Positions 21,490-32,882 of a stretch of 64,000 nt of DNA are shown here, piece after piece. The notes under the pieces are model-generated. The model saw only the letters and a list, made by a program, of their open reading frames with translations, made no database searches and had not been told where the DNA came from. Within the stretch, counting starts at the first letter, position 1, and every line of letters starts with the position of its first letter. The stretch is taken from contig JBBBDQ010001156.1 of assembly GCA_037127315.1 (NCBI GenBank), forward strand, positions 2,204,001-2,268,000, given 5' to 3'. Both the position numbers and the translations under genes were made by a program. Origin of the DNA: Ascarosepion bandense. Its lineage: Eukaryota; Mollusca; Cephalopoda; Sepiida; Sepiidae.

Positions 21490-22332
21490 CCTTAGTTTTT
21501 TTTGTTTTTTTTGTTTTTAATCTTTTCGTCCCAAACAAGGCGGTAACGCCACTGATGGGCAGGGGGCTACATAAGAGAAAATAATTAGATAGGAGGAGAG
21601 TAAAGAGAAAGACGAACCAGTCACAGGGGGGTGTCAGAGAAGAGAGCAAGAAAAGGATGGGAATAGAGTGATGACAGTTGCAAAGGTAGAGAGAAAAGAA
21701 AAGATATACAGAATGATGTAGAAAGAACTGAAGAAGTAGTTAAGAGATGGGTATTGATGTTGCATTTAAATTCCTGGAGGTTGTAACCGTCAGGAAAGCA
21801 AGAATATGGAAGAGAGTTCCATAGGCGGAAAGTACTAGAAAAGAAGCTGATGGAGTAAAATTGTCGGCTGCATTTGTTTGATCTAACTCTGAATGGGTGG
21901 GACTCATTTGCCAGTCTGGTTGCACGAGTAAACTTCTGTGGAAGGGGCACCAGTGACTTTTCGTCGAAGCAGAAGCCATGAAAATTTTTATAGAAAAGAC
22001 AGAGGGAAACCACATCTCGTCGGCGAGAAAGTGGCTGGAGTCGAGCGGACAATTTTGGTACCTATCACATTACTGATTCTCCTTTGGAGCCTGTCAAGTA
22101 ACACTGAGATGAACAGCGGGTGCGCCTGACACTATATGACAGCAGTATTCCATGCACGGACGGATGGTTGATTGGTATCTGTACAAGATGAATTCAGGCG
22201 GAAAAAACATCCTGGCATGACACAGTGATCCAACCTTCCTAGCAGTAGATTCTAATATTTTCTCCAAAGGTAACATTATGTTTGAGTTCTTTGTATCACT
22301 CTTCATCAGCGTATGACGATGGTCAGGTAAAA
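21490..22332 (-). pseudogene. LINE-J 3' half, decayed
   Basis: Minus strand encodes the LINE-J C-terminal region (KVGSLCHARMFFPPE, RPCMEYCCHIVSGAP, RRRDVVSLCLFYKNFHGF, FRLWNSLPYSCFPDGYNLQEF) over several frames. The 3'UTR with gtagccccctg and the T-run at 21497 (A tail) follows. The RT catalytic core is absent because of 5' truncation. Confidence 0.85.
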
Positions 22333-22787
22333 TGTTCACCAGCTGACCAAAAAAGGTTTAATTTTCAGAATAGCACCACCCTTTCAGTTCACACAATTTT
22401 CACAATGAATGTTTTGACAGAATGAAACATTCTTCACCAATGAGATCTATGCTCTGTAATTCTCATCAGTTACAAATCATGGCTCCCAGTGGCGAGGAAG
22501 GTTTTATTCTGACAAAACATTCATCAACAGTAGATAATACATCAACATCACTGCGATATTAGTTCCAAGTAAAGTGTTAGATTATAGTCAAATGTGTAGG
22601 AATCAAGAATAGGGAGATTGTTAAACCAGTCAACAGGCACACTTACGTACAGCGGTTATTCAAACAAAGTTCTTGTGTTCTGAAACATTGATATAATGAA
22701 ACAAGCACCTTTTTGTTAGTTTTTCTTAGGCGTTTCTTCTTGATAGTCTTTCGTGACAACCTCAACAGGTTCTTTTTAAGATAGTTG
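22333..22787. other. Non-genic region
   Basis: No recognised feature. Confidence 0.35.
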
Positions 22788-22800
22788 ATAAACACAATGT

Positions 22801-23824
22801 GAATGTGCGTTATGGTGCAGTGGATATCGACTCGGAACGAAAAATCGGGGTGCCGAGTTCGAATTCCAGTTGGATCCCTTGCATTCACTTACGCACAAAT
22901 ACCCTGGGGAAATTTTTTTTTTTTTAATCATATCACACCAAGCAAGGCGAAAACGCCACTGATGCGCAGGGGGCTACATAAGAGTGAAAAGATTGGAAAA
23001 GAGAAAAGAGAAAAACCGGAAACCACATCCTAAACAGGAAACAAGGGATGAGCCTCTTCACCTGTTCAATAGACGTGGGTGGAGTGTGAACCGGGTCTTT
23101 TCCCTCCAGTTATGGGTTAAATAATAGGACAGATTGGGTTCTATAGACGTGACTGGCAACCAGTCTACCTCACAAAGCAATGGCAACCTACTACGGGATA
23201 ATCTTTGGCCCTGTCAGTCATGTCTTTTTCGAGATATGATCGCTCAAAGCGTGTATCACGTATGGCACTGATTGAATATAATAGTTGAAAACATGATTAA
23301 GACTTTTACTGGGCATAAAGTTGGGGATTAGTTTTCTATTGTTATGAAGTAATAAAATGATCCCCCGCAATTATTACTTAATAATATAATACAACTCTTT
23401 CCTTTCTAGCTATGAGTTAAATAATAGGATAATCTTCTGCCCAGTAGGTCATGTCTTTTTCATGACATGATCGCCCAAGCGTGTATCACGTATGGCACGT
23501 AAATGACTGACTGAATATAATAGTGGGAATCATGATTAAGGCTTCTACTGGGTATAAAGTGGGGGACCGGTTTTCTATTGCTATGGAGTAATAAACTGAC
23601 CCCCCACTAATTACTACTTAATAATATAATACCTCTCTTCTCCCTCGAGCTATGAGTCATATAACAGGACAGATTGGGTGCTAAAGCCTTGGCTGGCAAC
23701 CAGTCTACCGTAGAAAGCAATGGCAACCTACTGTGGGATAATCTTCTGCCCAGTCAGTCATGCCTCTTTCGAGACATGATCGCCCAAAGCGTGTATTTTG
23801 TATGGCACTTAACTGACTAACTGA
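22801..23824 (+). mobile_element. SINE-A trimer (one head, three 3' bodies)
   Basis: A clear head (gttatggtgcagtggatatc, GAGTTCGAATTCC) is followed by body 1, a linker, a 3' body at ~23384-23530, a second linker, and a 3' body at ~23635-23824. The linkers contain an imperfect palindrome: gtgggggaccggttttct … aaactgaccccccac near 23558-23612, and an older version near 23318-23370. Degenerate target duplications ATAAACACAATG and ATAAGCGCAATG flank the unit at 22788-22799 and 23825-23836. A LINE-J derivative interrupts body 1 at ~22911-23096. Confidence 0.8.
22911..23096 (-). mobile_element. LINE-J derivative (5' monomer fused to 3' tail)
   Basis: Minus strand reads the LINE-J 5'UTR block (cccttgtttcctgtttagga, tttccgg) joined within a few bases to the LINE-J 3' tail (gtagccccctg…cagtggcgttttcgcc) and an A-run. 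No coding sequence lies between. It is inserted into the SINE-A body. Confidence 0.8.
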
Positions 23825-23836
23825 ATAAGCGCAATG

Positions 23837-25052
23837 GTTTTTGCATCCCATAAAACTGAGAGCGTTAACTTCTCTGCAAATGAAACTACTTTTGTCTTCT
23901 TTGAGTGGCGATTCCACTGCATAGATTGTACTCTGTCTCATATTAATGAACCCAGCGTTCATCCTGGCTTAGGAAACGTTCAAGGAAATCTGCCTGAAAC
24001 AATGTCAGATTTCCTCATGAATGTTTAATTCTGATCAGGTGTTAGAAGATGTGGTATCCAAAGAACATAAAACTTTGCCATGCCAAATTCATTGTGTAGA
24101 ATATCCTCAACCCTCTCGCGAAATATTCTAATAACATTGGTTATTTGATTTATAGCCAATCATCCATCATAATGTGGTGAAAACGAGTAATGATTTCCTA
24201 GGTTTTAGCAATTGAAGGACATCCAGACCTTGTCTAATCTTGAAGATTCTTATCTGAAGCTTGAGAGATTATTTCAGTAATAACTGCAAACACTTCAGTG
24301 GTTGACCTAAAGCGAAAGTCATTGTTTGCGTGATAGAAAACCGCGAGAAGTGATATGCTTAATGAATTCGAAGTTGAGTAGAGTCTTTAGTTCTTCCAAA
24401 CAAGAAAAGCAGAACAACATTTTTTCCTTTTAACGACGCATGTTTACAAACTTTCGAAAACCAACTTTTATATTATCTTTATAAACAGCCACGATTCATT
24501 TTGGAGGTTCCTTTATCGCATTAATTTGAGCGTCACATATGCAAAGCTTACACATCAAATTATATTGTACGTAATTTTACTAACATTATAGCAATTTCGT
24601 TTTATATTTAAATAATATGTGTTACTAGAGTTCATCTTTAATAAATGATTTTTAAACTCTCTCCTCAAAGAAAGTATAATAAATAAACATTAATGTGTTG
24701 TATTTATTCTTTAATTATTTTATATACTAATTTAATTAGTAATTTATCATGTACATTTATTATATACACGAAAGTACAATGATTTTTTGTCGGGATCATG
24801 ACACTTGATAGCAAGGAAGAGGTTGTGATATTGGAGTTGATATAAGTGATTACCTGAACCTTTTTAAATAAGGAATACGTTGGCAACGACCATGATTAGC
24901 AATGGTAGCAACATAATCCCTGAAAAATAAGAGAAAAGAGACGATAACAAACTATATGTCTCTGGTCATTCAGGAGGCAGCAGAAATGAGATGGGAATAA
25001 TTGTCATATTGATGATGACAATAATTTGTCACCTACTTAGTCTCTGGAGATG
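23837..25052. other. Non-genic region
   Basis: AT-rich with no recognised gene or repeat. Short frames (23834-24028, 24704-24886) show nothing recognisable. Confidence 0.4.
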
Positions 25053-25059
25053 TTAAAAC

Positions 25060-27595
25060 CTCATCGACTTTCGAATGAGACAAATTAAACAAAAGAAACA
25101 GAAAGAAATATTTTCAAAATAAGCAATAATGAAGAGGAAAGAAGTTGTGAAAGTACCGGTAGTATTAATATAAATAATTATAACAATATTATTAGAAATA
25201 TCAAGAATTTTAGATGTGTATAGAGAAGGAAAAGAATAAAGAAAAATAAGAGAATTAGCAAAAAGGAAAACATGAAAGCTATCCGCGAAAAAATATTGAA
25301 AAGAAGAAGAAGAAGAAAAAAAATGAAGTGGAAGAAGAAAATTATCGAAAAAGAGTAAAAAAAGATATCCATCAATAAAGATTGAGAAGAAGAAGAAAAA
25401 GAAGAAAAAAGAAGAACGTGTAAAGAAGATTATGAGCGAAAGGAAGAAAAAGAAAGGTATCTGCAAGAAGAAGAAAATAAGAAAAATAAGAGAAGACGGA
25501 GGAGAAAAGAAGGAGAAAAGAAGGAGAAAAGAAGGAGAAAAGAAGGAGAAAAGAAGGAGAAGTGTATTAACGGAAAAAGGAAAAGAAAGATATTCTCGGA
25601 TAAAGATTGAGAAGAAGAAGAAAATAAGAAAAACAAGAGAAGAATATTAACAAAAACGAGAGAAGTAAATGTTACAGCAATTAAAAGTCGAAAAGAAGAA
25701 GAATGAAAAAGAAAAAAGAAGAAGCATATTCGCGAAAAGAAAAAAAGATATCTGCAAATAAAAATTGTTGAGCAGAAGAAAGGATATGTATTATGAAATG
25801 AAAAAAAAAGGATAACTGCGAATAACAACTGATAAAAAGAATGTGAAAAGTAGAAAGAGGGGGGAAAAAGAAGAAAAAGAAAGAAAAAAGAGGAAATAAA
25901 AAAAGATGAAGATGAATGATATTAGAGAAAAAGAGAAAAAAAATATAACCGCGAATAAAGATTGAGAAGATGAATGAAGTGAAAGATAGCTGCGAATAAA
26001 TGTTAAGCAGAGAAGGAAATAAAAAGAAAACGAATGATATCCGGGAATAAAGATAGTGAAGAAGAAGATAAAAAAAAGAGAAAAAGAAGCAAAATTCTTT
26101 TGCTTCTTTTTTCTCTTTTTTTTAAATCTTCTTCTTCTCTATCTTTATTCCCAGATATCATTCGTTTTCTTTTTATTGAAAAGCTGGAAAAAAACTGCGA
26201 ATAAAATTTGAGGAAAAAAAGAAAAGAAGAGAAAGAAAAGAAGAAGGAAAAGCATAAGAAGAAGAGTATTAGCAAAAAAGCGAAAATGAGAGATATCCGG
26301 GAATAAAGATCAAGAAGTAGAATAAGAAAAGAAAAAAGAATTTTAGTGAAAAGAAGAAAAATGAAGGATAACTGAGAAGAAGAAAAGAAGATTATCAAAA
26401 ACTAGAAAAAGAAAGATATCCGCGAAAAAAGATTGAGAAGAACAAGAAGAAGAAGAAGAAAAAAAGAACGTGAATAAAAAAAATAATTATTAGCAAAAAA
26501 GAGATAATGAAATAAAATCGCGAATAAAGATTGGGAAAAAGAAAAGAAAAACAGGAAAGAAAGAAGAAAAAGACGCAGAGTATTAAGGAAAAAAATAAAA
26601 GAAAGACAGCCATGAATAAACATTGATAAAAGGAATGAAAAAAGAAGAAGAAAGGGAAGAAAAAAGAAGGAAAAAGACGAAGGAGAAAAAGAAGAACGGA
26701 ACAAGAGGAAGTGAATAAGAAAAGATAAAGAAGAAGATTACTAGCAAAGAAGAGAAAAGAAATATAACTACGAATAAAGTTTGAGAAGAAGAAAAAATGA
26801 AAGATATCGGCGAATAAAGACTGAAAAGCGGAAGAAGGAGAAAAAAGAAAAAACAAAGAAGAAGAAGAAAATATTAATGAAAAGAAGAAAAAGAAAGGTA
26901 TTCAGGAATAAAGATAGAGAAGAAGAAGATTTAAAAAAAGAGGAAAAGACAGGAAAAGAAACTTAACTGCGAGTAAGTATTGAGGAAAAGAAGAAAAAAG
27001 AATAAAAGAAAAAGAAGAATTTTATCGAAAAGAAGAAAGAGAACAAAATCTGCGAATAAAAATAGAGAAAAAGATGAAAAGAGTAAAAAGAAAAGAACAA
27101 TTTATTAATAGTAATTTATTTGAATTTATTAATTTAGTAATTTATTGGAACAACAAAAGAAGAATAATTATTTGCGAAAAGAAGATAATGAAATAAATAC
27201 GCGAATAAAAATTGAGTAGGAAAACAAGAAGAAAAAAAAAGAGTCCTAGCAAATAAGAGATAAAAAAGATATATGCGAACAAAGCTTGAGAAGAAAAAAA
27301 GAAGGAGAGTATTAGGAAGGAAAAAGAAAAAAGATATCCGTAAATAAAATCAGCGAAAAGAAGAAAAAAAATGTGTATTAGCAAAAAAGAGTAAAAGAAT
27401 ATCCTCAAATGAATATTAAGAAGAAGAAAATAGGAAGAAGAAAAGATCAAGAAGAAAAGGTTTATCAGCAAAAAGGAGAAAATGAAAGATATTCACGAGT
27501 AAAGATTGAGAGAGAAAGAAAAAAATGAAGAAGTGTATTCCAGAAAAAGAGGTAAAAGAATGATATCCGCGAATAAAGATTGAGAAGGAATAAAG
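25060..27595. repeat. Purine-strand degenerate tandem array, part 1
   Basis: The plus strand is dominated by GAA/AAG. A recurrent word of the type gatatccgcgaataaagatt followed by gagaagaagaag recurs at irregular ~50-130 bp intervals (for example near 25364, 25590, 25945, 26037, 26290, 26412, 26807). This is an old, diverged minisatellite rather than plain microsatellite. Minus-strand frames of 100-150 codons encode only F/S/L-rich peptide. Confidence 0.8.
26018..26177. repeat. Palindrome with ~77-nt arms inside the purine array
   Basis: The arm 26018-26094 is followed within a few bases by its near-complement ending at 26177. Plus-strand pyrimidines appear only here within the array. This is a local inverted duplication of one array unit. 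Confidence 0.85.
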
Positions 27596-27605
27596 GACTA
27601 TAAGT

Positions 27606-28228
27606 CAGTCAGTTAAATGCCATACGTGATACACGCTTGGGCGATCATGTCTCGAAAGAGACATGACTGACTGGGCAGAAGATTATCCCACAGTAGGTAG
27701 CCATTGCTTTCTGCGGTAGACTGGTTGCCGACCAAGGCGAAAGAACCCAATCTGTCCTGTTATTTAACCCATAATTGGAGGGAGAAGAGATAGATTATAT
27801 TACATTATTATATTAAGTATAATTAGTGGGGGATCAGTTTATTACTTAATAACAATAGAAAACCGATCCCCCACTTTATGTCCAGTACAAATTTTAAATA
27901 TGTTTCCAACTATTATATTCAGTCAGTCAGTTAAGTGCCATACGTGATACACGCTTGGACGATCATGTCTCGAAAGAGACATGACTGACTGGGCAGAAGA
28001 TTATCCCACAGTAGGTTGCCATTGCTTTCTGCGGTAGACTGGTTGCCGACCAAGGTTTTAGAACCCAATCTGTCCTGTTATTTAACCCATAACTGGAAGG
28101 AATAGACGGATTAATACCTTTCCCAAGGGTATTTGCGCGTAAGTGAAAGCAATGAATTCAGCTGGAATTCGAACTCGCCTCCCCGATTTCTCGTTCCGAG
28201 CCGATATCCAATGCACCACAACTCACAA
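27606..28228 (-). mobile_element. SINE-A dimer (one head, two 3' bodies) with target duplication
   Basis: Minus strand order is head (near 28220), body, linker with palindrome (gtgggggatc … gatcccccac, 27824-27878), then second 3' body ending near 27606. The perfect 10-bp duplication GACTATAAGT at 27596-27605 and 28229-28238 flanks the whole 623-bp unit. The dimer therefore inserted as one piece into the purine array. Confidence 0.9.
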
Positions 28229-28238
28229 GACTATAAGT

Positions 28239-28489
28239 AAAAGACGAAAAAAATGATTCTCGAATAAGGATTTAGAAGAAGAAATACCGAAAAACAAAGA
28301 GATAATGATAATTAGCGAAAATAAAAAAATGTTATTCGTGAATAAAGTTTAAGAAGACGACGAAGAGAATATTAACACACACTGAAGAGTTTTATTAGCG
28401 AGAAAAAAGAGAATGGATATCAATTATTAAAATCGAAAAGAGAAGAAAAAGTACATAAGCAAATATTGAAGTAGACGTGTATTTATTTT
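28239..28489. repeat. Purine-strand array, continued
   Basis: Continuation of the array interrupted by the SINE-A dimer. A gtgaataaagttta unit variant is visible near 28338. Confidence 0.6.
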
Positions 28490-28838
28490 TTATTTTTTAT
28501 TTATTTATTTTTTTTAATCGTTTCACTCCAAGCACTGCCACTATTGCGCTTGGGGCTAAATAGGGGAAGGTAAATAGAAAGAGTGGTTAGATATAGGAAA
28601 TGTCAGAAGGGAGGGGGTTGATAGATAGTTTGGAAGATGGGAAGAATGTTTGAAAGAATGGAAGCGAGTTATTGTGTTAGGAGGTGTCTATTGACCTTAC
28701 ATTTAAACTTCTGGAGATTGTAGCCGTCGGGGAAGCAGTCATGTGGAAGGGAATTCCACAGTCGGGAAGTACGAGAAAAGAAACTGTTGGAGTAGAAGTT
28801 GCGGTTGCATTTTATCGGTTTCACTGTAAAAGGGTGTC
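28490..28838 (-). mobile_element. LINE-J 3' fragment
   Basis: Contains the last ~45 codons of the ORF on the minus strand and the 3'UTR. The T-run at ~28508 is the A tail. It inserted into the purine array. Confidence 0.85.
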
Positions 28839-30110
28839 AGATGAAGAAAAATATAAACGAATAATAATTGAGTAAACGAACCAGTAACATAGCGAATATA
28901 AACGGGAAAGAAAATGTACTGACGAATAAAAAGGATATTATGAGAAGAAGAAGAAAAACAAGGATGTTAGACAATGAAGAATGATACGAAGAAATATAAA
29001 AAAAATGTTTTAGAAAAAGTGAAATACATTTTTTAGCCAATAAAGAAAGAGTGTATTAGAAAATAATGATTTAAAAGGGGAAGAGAAAAGGAAAAGGAGA
29101 ATATGAGCCAATGAAAACAAGGAAAAATATGAGTGAATGAAAACAAGGAAAAATATGAGCGAATGAAAACAAGGAAGTAAAAGACGAAAGAGAAGATATA
29201 GAAAGGAAACTGAAAACATGGACGGGAGCAAATGTCAAAGAAGGAAAAAGGTTTACAGGAGAGAGAGAGAGAGAGAGAGGAATAGCGAATAGACAGAAAG
29301 GAAAGAGAAAAGAAAGTAGGAAGTTTAAATGAAAAAGAGAAATAAGCAAAGTCTACAAGAGAGGGGAATAAAGAATAGAAAGAAAGGAAAGAGAAAAAAG
29401 TAAGAATTATCAACGAAAAAGAGAAAAACACATAGTGTCTAAGAGAGAGGAATAGAGAATAGAAAGAAAGGAAAGAGAAAGGAAAGTAGAAAGTAAAAAT
29501 GAAAAAGAGAGAAATAGAAAGGCCTACATGAGAGTGAAATAGAGAATAGAAAAAAGGAAAGAGAAAAGAAAGTAGGAAGTATAAATGAAAAAGAGAGAAA
29601 GTAAAAGGTCTTCAAAAGAGGGGAATAGAGAATTGAAAGAAAGGAAAGAGGAAGAAAATTAGGAAATATAAATGAAAAAAGAAAAAGACATAGTCTACAA
29701 GAGAGGAGAATAGAGAATGGAAAGAAAGGAAAGAGAAAGGTAAGTAAGAAGTATAAATGAAAAAGAGAAAAAGAAAAAGGTCTACAAGAGAGGGGAATGG
29801 TTAATAGAAAGAAGGGAAAAAGAAAAGATAGTAAGAAATAAAAATGGTAAAGAAAAAAATTCATTGTCTGCAAGTGAGAGGGATAGAAAAAAAGACAAAA
29901 ATATCTGCGGCAGAGAAGAGTGAAAAGCGAAAGAGTTTTAAAAAATAAAGAAAAAATCAATGAAAAAGAGAAAAAAATAGAAAACAAAAAACTCGTAGAA
30001 GAAATGCATTGAGTAAAAAAAGGAAAACGGAGAAAATACAAGAAAAGCAATTAAAGAAAAATTAAATTAAAAGCGAATAAGACCAAAAGAAAAAAAAGAA
30101 AAAAACAGAA
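28839..30110. repeat. Purine-strand array, part 2 (~80-bp units)
   Basis: From ~29250 to 29870 about seven units of roughly 80 bp repeat the words agagaggggaatagagaat, agaaaggaaagagaaa and gtataaatgaaaaagagaaa. Before and after, the purine bias is unstructured. A short (GA)n tract lies near 29260-29278. Confidence 0.8.
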
Positions 30111-30774
30111 AACGCTGAAATTAAAACCTATAAAAATTCAAATGTAAAATATAAGCGACGAATGAATGAACACGTCTTTGGTATTTGCGAATTAATTAAC
30201 GAAACAATTTGTTTTCACAGTCGATAAATATTTGCTGTCTTTATTGGAACAACAAAAAAAGGTCTTTGTTTCGATTTGGTCTACATAGAGGCAGCAATTA
30301 CCTGATTGCTTTTTTAAATTATTTGTCGCACATTATCATCTCGTGTCTTCAATGATAATAATAATGGAAATCTTCATTGTGAATATTTGTCACATAATGA
30401 AAAATCGACAAATCCGAAAGAGTATCGGGAGTAGAAATATGAATTAAATTGTATTAAGCCAATTAATCGAGTATTCGCCATAAAGAACATGCGGAAGTTT
30501 TCCTACCATATTTACCATAAAACGGCAAAATTGGCAGTCTTTCCAAATGTACTCATAATGTATGTAATTTTCGATTTGGCTTACAGTTCGTAGATAGCTT
30601 GAGTGTTAATAAAATTGTTTTGCGTGGAGATTTTATAATCACGAGAAACATTATTGGAAAATAAGGAAAATAAAAGGTTCATCAACATAAAAGCAGTTAA
30701 AGAAACGAAAGACATAGATAAAGAAATCGACACGTTTTTGTTCATTTCTACTAAAAGGAAAGGTACAATCAATC
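30111..30774. other. Non-genic region
   Basis: No recognised feature. Confidence 0.4.
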
Positions 30775-31070
30775 AGTCGATTAAGTGCCATACGTGATAC
30801 ACGCTTGAGCGATCAGGTCCCGATAGAGACATGACTGACTGGTTAGAAGATTTTTCCGCAGTAGGTTGCTATTGTTTTCTGCGGTAGACTGGTTTCAAAT
30901 CAAAACGGTGCTGTTATTTAATCTATAGTTGGAGGGAAGAAACGGATTAATAACTTTTCCAAGAGTACTTGCGCGTATTTTGATGCAACGAATTCGACTA
31001 TGATTCGAACTCTGCTCCATGATTTCTCGTTTTGAAACGATATCCACTGCACCAGAACCTAACAATAGTC
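30775..31070 (-). mobile_element. SINE-A, single copy
   Basis: Minus strand: head (gatatccactgcaccagaac complement), body and 3' end (ttaagtgccatacgtgatac complement). Diverged, with a shortened body near 30895. Confidence 0.8.
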
Positions 31071-31111
31071 AGTCGTTAAGGTTCTCTACAGGAAAAAATG
31101 GAAGACATTTC

Positions 31112-31116
<5 letters not shown>

Positions 31117-31151
<35 letters not shown>

Positions 31152-31454
31152 AAAATAAAAAATCACTCTAGATTTTTGATTTTTGTGTGTCTTTGCTCTA
31201 CTTTTGTATATTTTCTTTTGTACTTTGTATCGAGCACTTTTTCTTGTGGTTGGTTCCGTTTGGGTTTTTTTTCTTTGCTGCGGAGTATTGAATGTTTTGT
31301 TCTTGTTCCGCGGGTTTCTTTTTTTTTCTCCCCATTTATCCGACGTCTTAGTGCACCGGATTGTAACGGATTTAGGTTCTGTTTGTTAATGATTTTTTTG
31401 GAAGTTTATTTTAGTATAAATTTACGGCCTACATACTTACAGAGTCTATTTAGT

Positions 31455-31460
<6 letters not shown>
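31117..31460 (+). mobile_element. Penelope-like 3' region
   Basis: Positions ~31160-31240 match, in inverted orientation, the sequence just 3' of the Penelope RT fragment at 41095-41165 (shared tttgtgtgt, tttgctctact, gtactttgtat and gagcactttttcttg). It is preceded by a TA tract and followed by another at 31458. A long open frame across it (31098-31715) runs through microsatellites and is not a gene. Confidence 0.5.
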
Positions 31461-31535
<75 letters not shown>

Positions 31536-31545
31536 TGTGTGTGTG
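31458..31545. repeat. (TA)n(GT)n compound microsatellite
   Basis: A TA tract turns into GT/GC near 31495. Confidence 0.95.
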
Positions 31546-31960
31546 CATATAATTGTTGTGGGGAGTGTTACCCACTTAATAATGGACTCGTTGTTGCCTA
31601 TCTTAACCGAGAGTTAATTACTCTCGAGGACAGAGCCAGGGCGACAGAGACACTGGTTTCCAGTACGACTTCAGTTCAGCTCAGCCTAGTCTGTCTGTTT
31701 GTCGGTCACTTGTAGCCAAGCTATTATTACTTTTCCTCTTTGTATCTCTTTGTATCTCTTGTTGACGTAATATATGTTCTTGACCTACCACCGTGTTGAC
31801 GCATTATTTTATGCTCCCATACCTGGTCCATGTCAATAATAAAACAAGAGAAAAATTTCCACTACGGTAGATGAATTGTCTTAATGACGCAAAAATGAAA
31901 ATAACTCAAAAAATACTTCAAATGCTAAAGAGTAAATTGATACAATAAAATCGCCTTACA
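31546..31960. other. Non-genic region, possible LTR-like sequence
   Basis: No gene. The less AT-rich stretch 31555-31830 ends in polyadenylation-like aataaaa and could be part of a solo LTR, but no paired copy is present. Confidence 0.25.
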
Positions 31961-31964
31961 AGTT

Positions 31965-32221
31965 TGCTTTCCCGACAGTTACAATCTCCAGGTGTTTAAA
32001 TGCAGGGTCAATAGACACCTCCTATCACACTAACTCCCAACTATTCTCACAACACTCTCATCTACCCAACCCTCATTCTCGGTATCCTTACCCGCCTGTC
32101 ACCCACCCTCTGTCATTTCCTATATTTAATCAGCCTTTCTCCACTCTACGTAGCCCCCTGCACAGTAGTGGCAGTGACATGCCTTGCTCGGGGTGAAACG
32201 CTTATAAAAAAAAAAAAAAAA
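31965..32221 (+). mobile_element. LINE-J 3' fragment
   Basis: Plus strand: ctttcccgacagttacaatc and gtttaaatg encode the ORF end. The 3'UTR with gtagccccctgcacagtagt and an A-run at ~32206 follow. Confidence 0.85.
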
Positions 32222-32225
32222 AAGA

Positions 32226-32830
32226 GCTTCAACCACGACTTCCAGAACTCTTATAGGCAGTCTCCTTGTTTAAGTTGGTGAAAGCTGTCATAATCATTAC
32301 CTTCAGTTCATCTTTGGTGTTACAAGGAGTTTTATGGCTCTCTCGCTCAACTTCCCCGCACGCTTAATAATCAAGGGTGTCGGAGACTAGGGAGCGAGAT
32401 GGTCAGATGTAAAGGGTTAGGTATTGGCAGAAATTGTTTGACAGCCATGACTGGGTTCTTCTGCTTGTTTGGTATCGTGCAGAATCCTGTTGCTGGACGC
32501 TGTTTTCAAGTAGCCACCCTCTTGACCCAGAAAAGCACAAACCTCCTGATAGCACATAATGTTAGCCTCCTTGTTGAGTCTGAGGTCCTGTGGGAAGATG
32601 AACAGAGGCATAACGTTGCTATTACTAATGACCACGCCAAACAACTTCGTAATCACCATTAAACTCATTCAACCCTTTCCTAATTCTCTACACTCTTCTC
32701 AGATTGACTCCCAAACACTCCGAAAGATTCGTATTGAAGCCGTAGAGCATGTTGTTTCCAAATTTCTGGCAGAGTGAATCAATGTGTTCTTTTTCTTGCA
32801 GACGCTGCACGGTGCTCAACTGAGCCTACC
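32226..32830 (-). pseudogene. mariner-like transposase, C-terminal half, decayed
   Basis: Minus strand gives NVMPLFIFPQDLRLNKEA, then QQDSA and a SRRTQSWLSNNFC block, then further down TPCNTKDELK and AFTNLNKET, in shifting frames with several stops. These are the catalytic-domain motifs of mariner transposases around the second Asp (QQDSA). The N-terminal helix-turn-helix and terminal inverted repeats are not visible. A second remnant lies at 59373-59640. Confidence 0.75.
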
Positions 32831-32833
32831 ATA

Positions 32834-32837
<4 letters not shown>

Positions 32838-32880
<43 letters not shown>
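32838..32880. repeat. (CA)n microsatellite next to HHR element C
   Basis: An alternating CA tract directly follows the hammerhead of element C when read on the minus strand. Confidence 0.95.

Positions 32881-32882
<2 letters not shown>

Noticed and set aside
25053..27471. Many 100-150 codon minus-strand frames rich in F, S and L with membrane-like look
   Set aside because: They translate the pyrimidine strand of the purine array, with no motif, start context or conservation.
29033..30050. 203- and 132-codon minus-strand frames
   Set aside because: Same cause: low-complexity translation of the ~80-bp purine units.
31098..31715. 205-codon frame starting with IYIYIY
   Set aside because: It spans two TA/GT microsatellites and a Penelope-like noncoding 3' region.
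32399..32668. Plus-strand 87-codon frame as a host exon
   Set aside because: The opposite strand carries clear mariner transposase motifs, so this is an antisense shadow.
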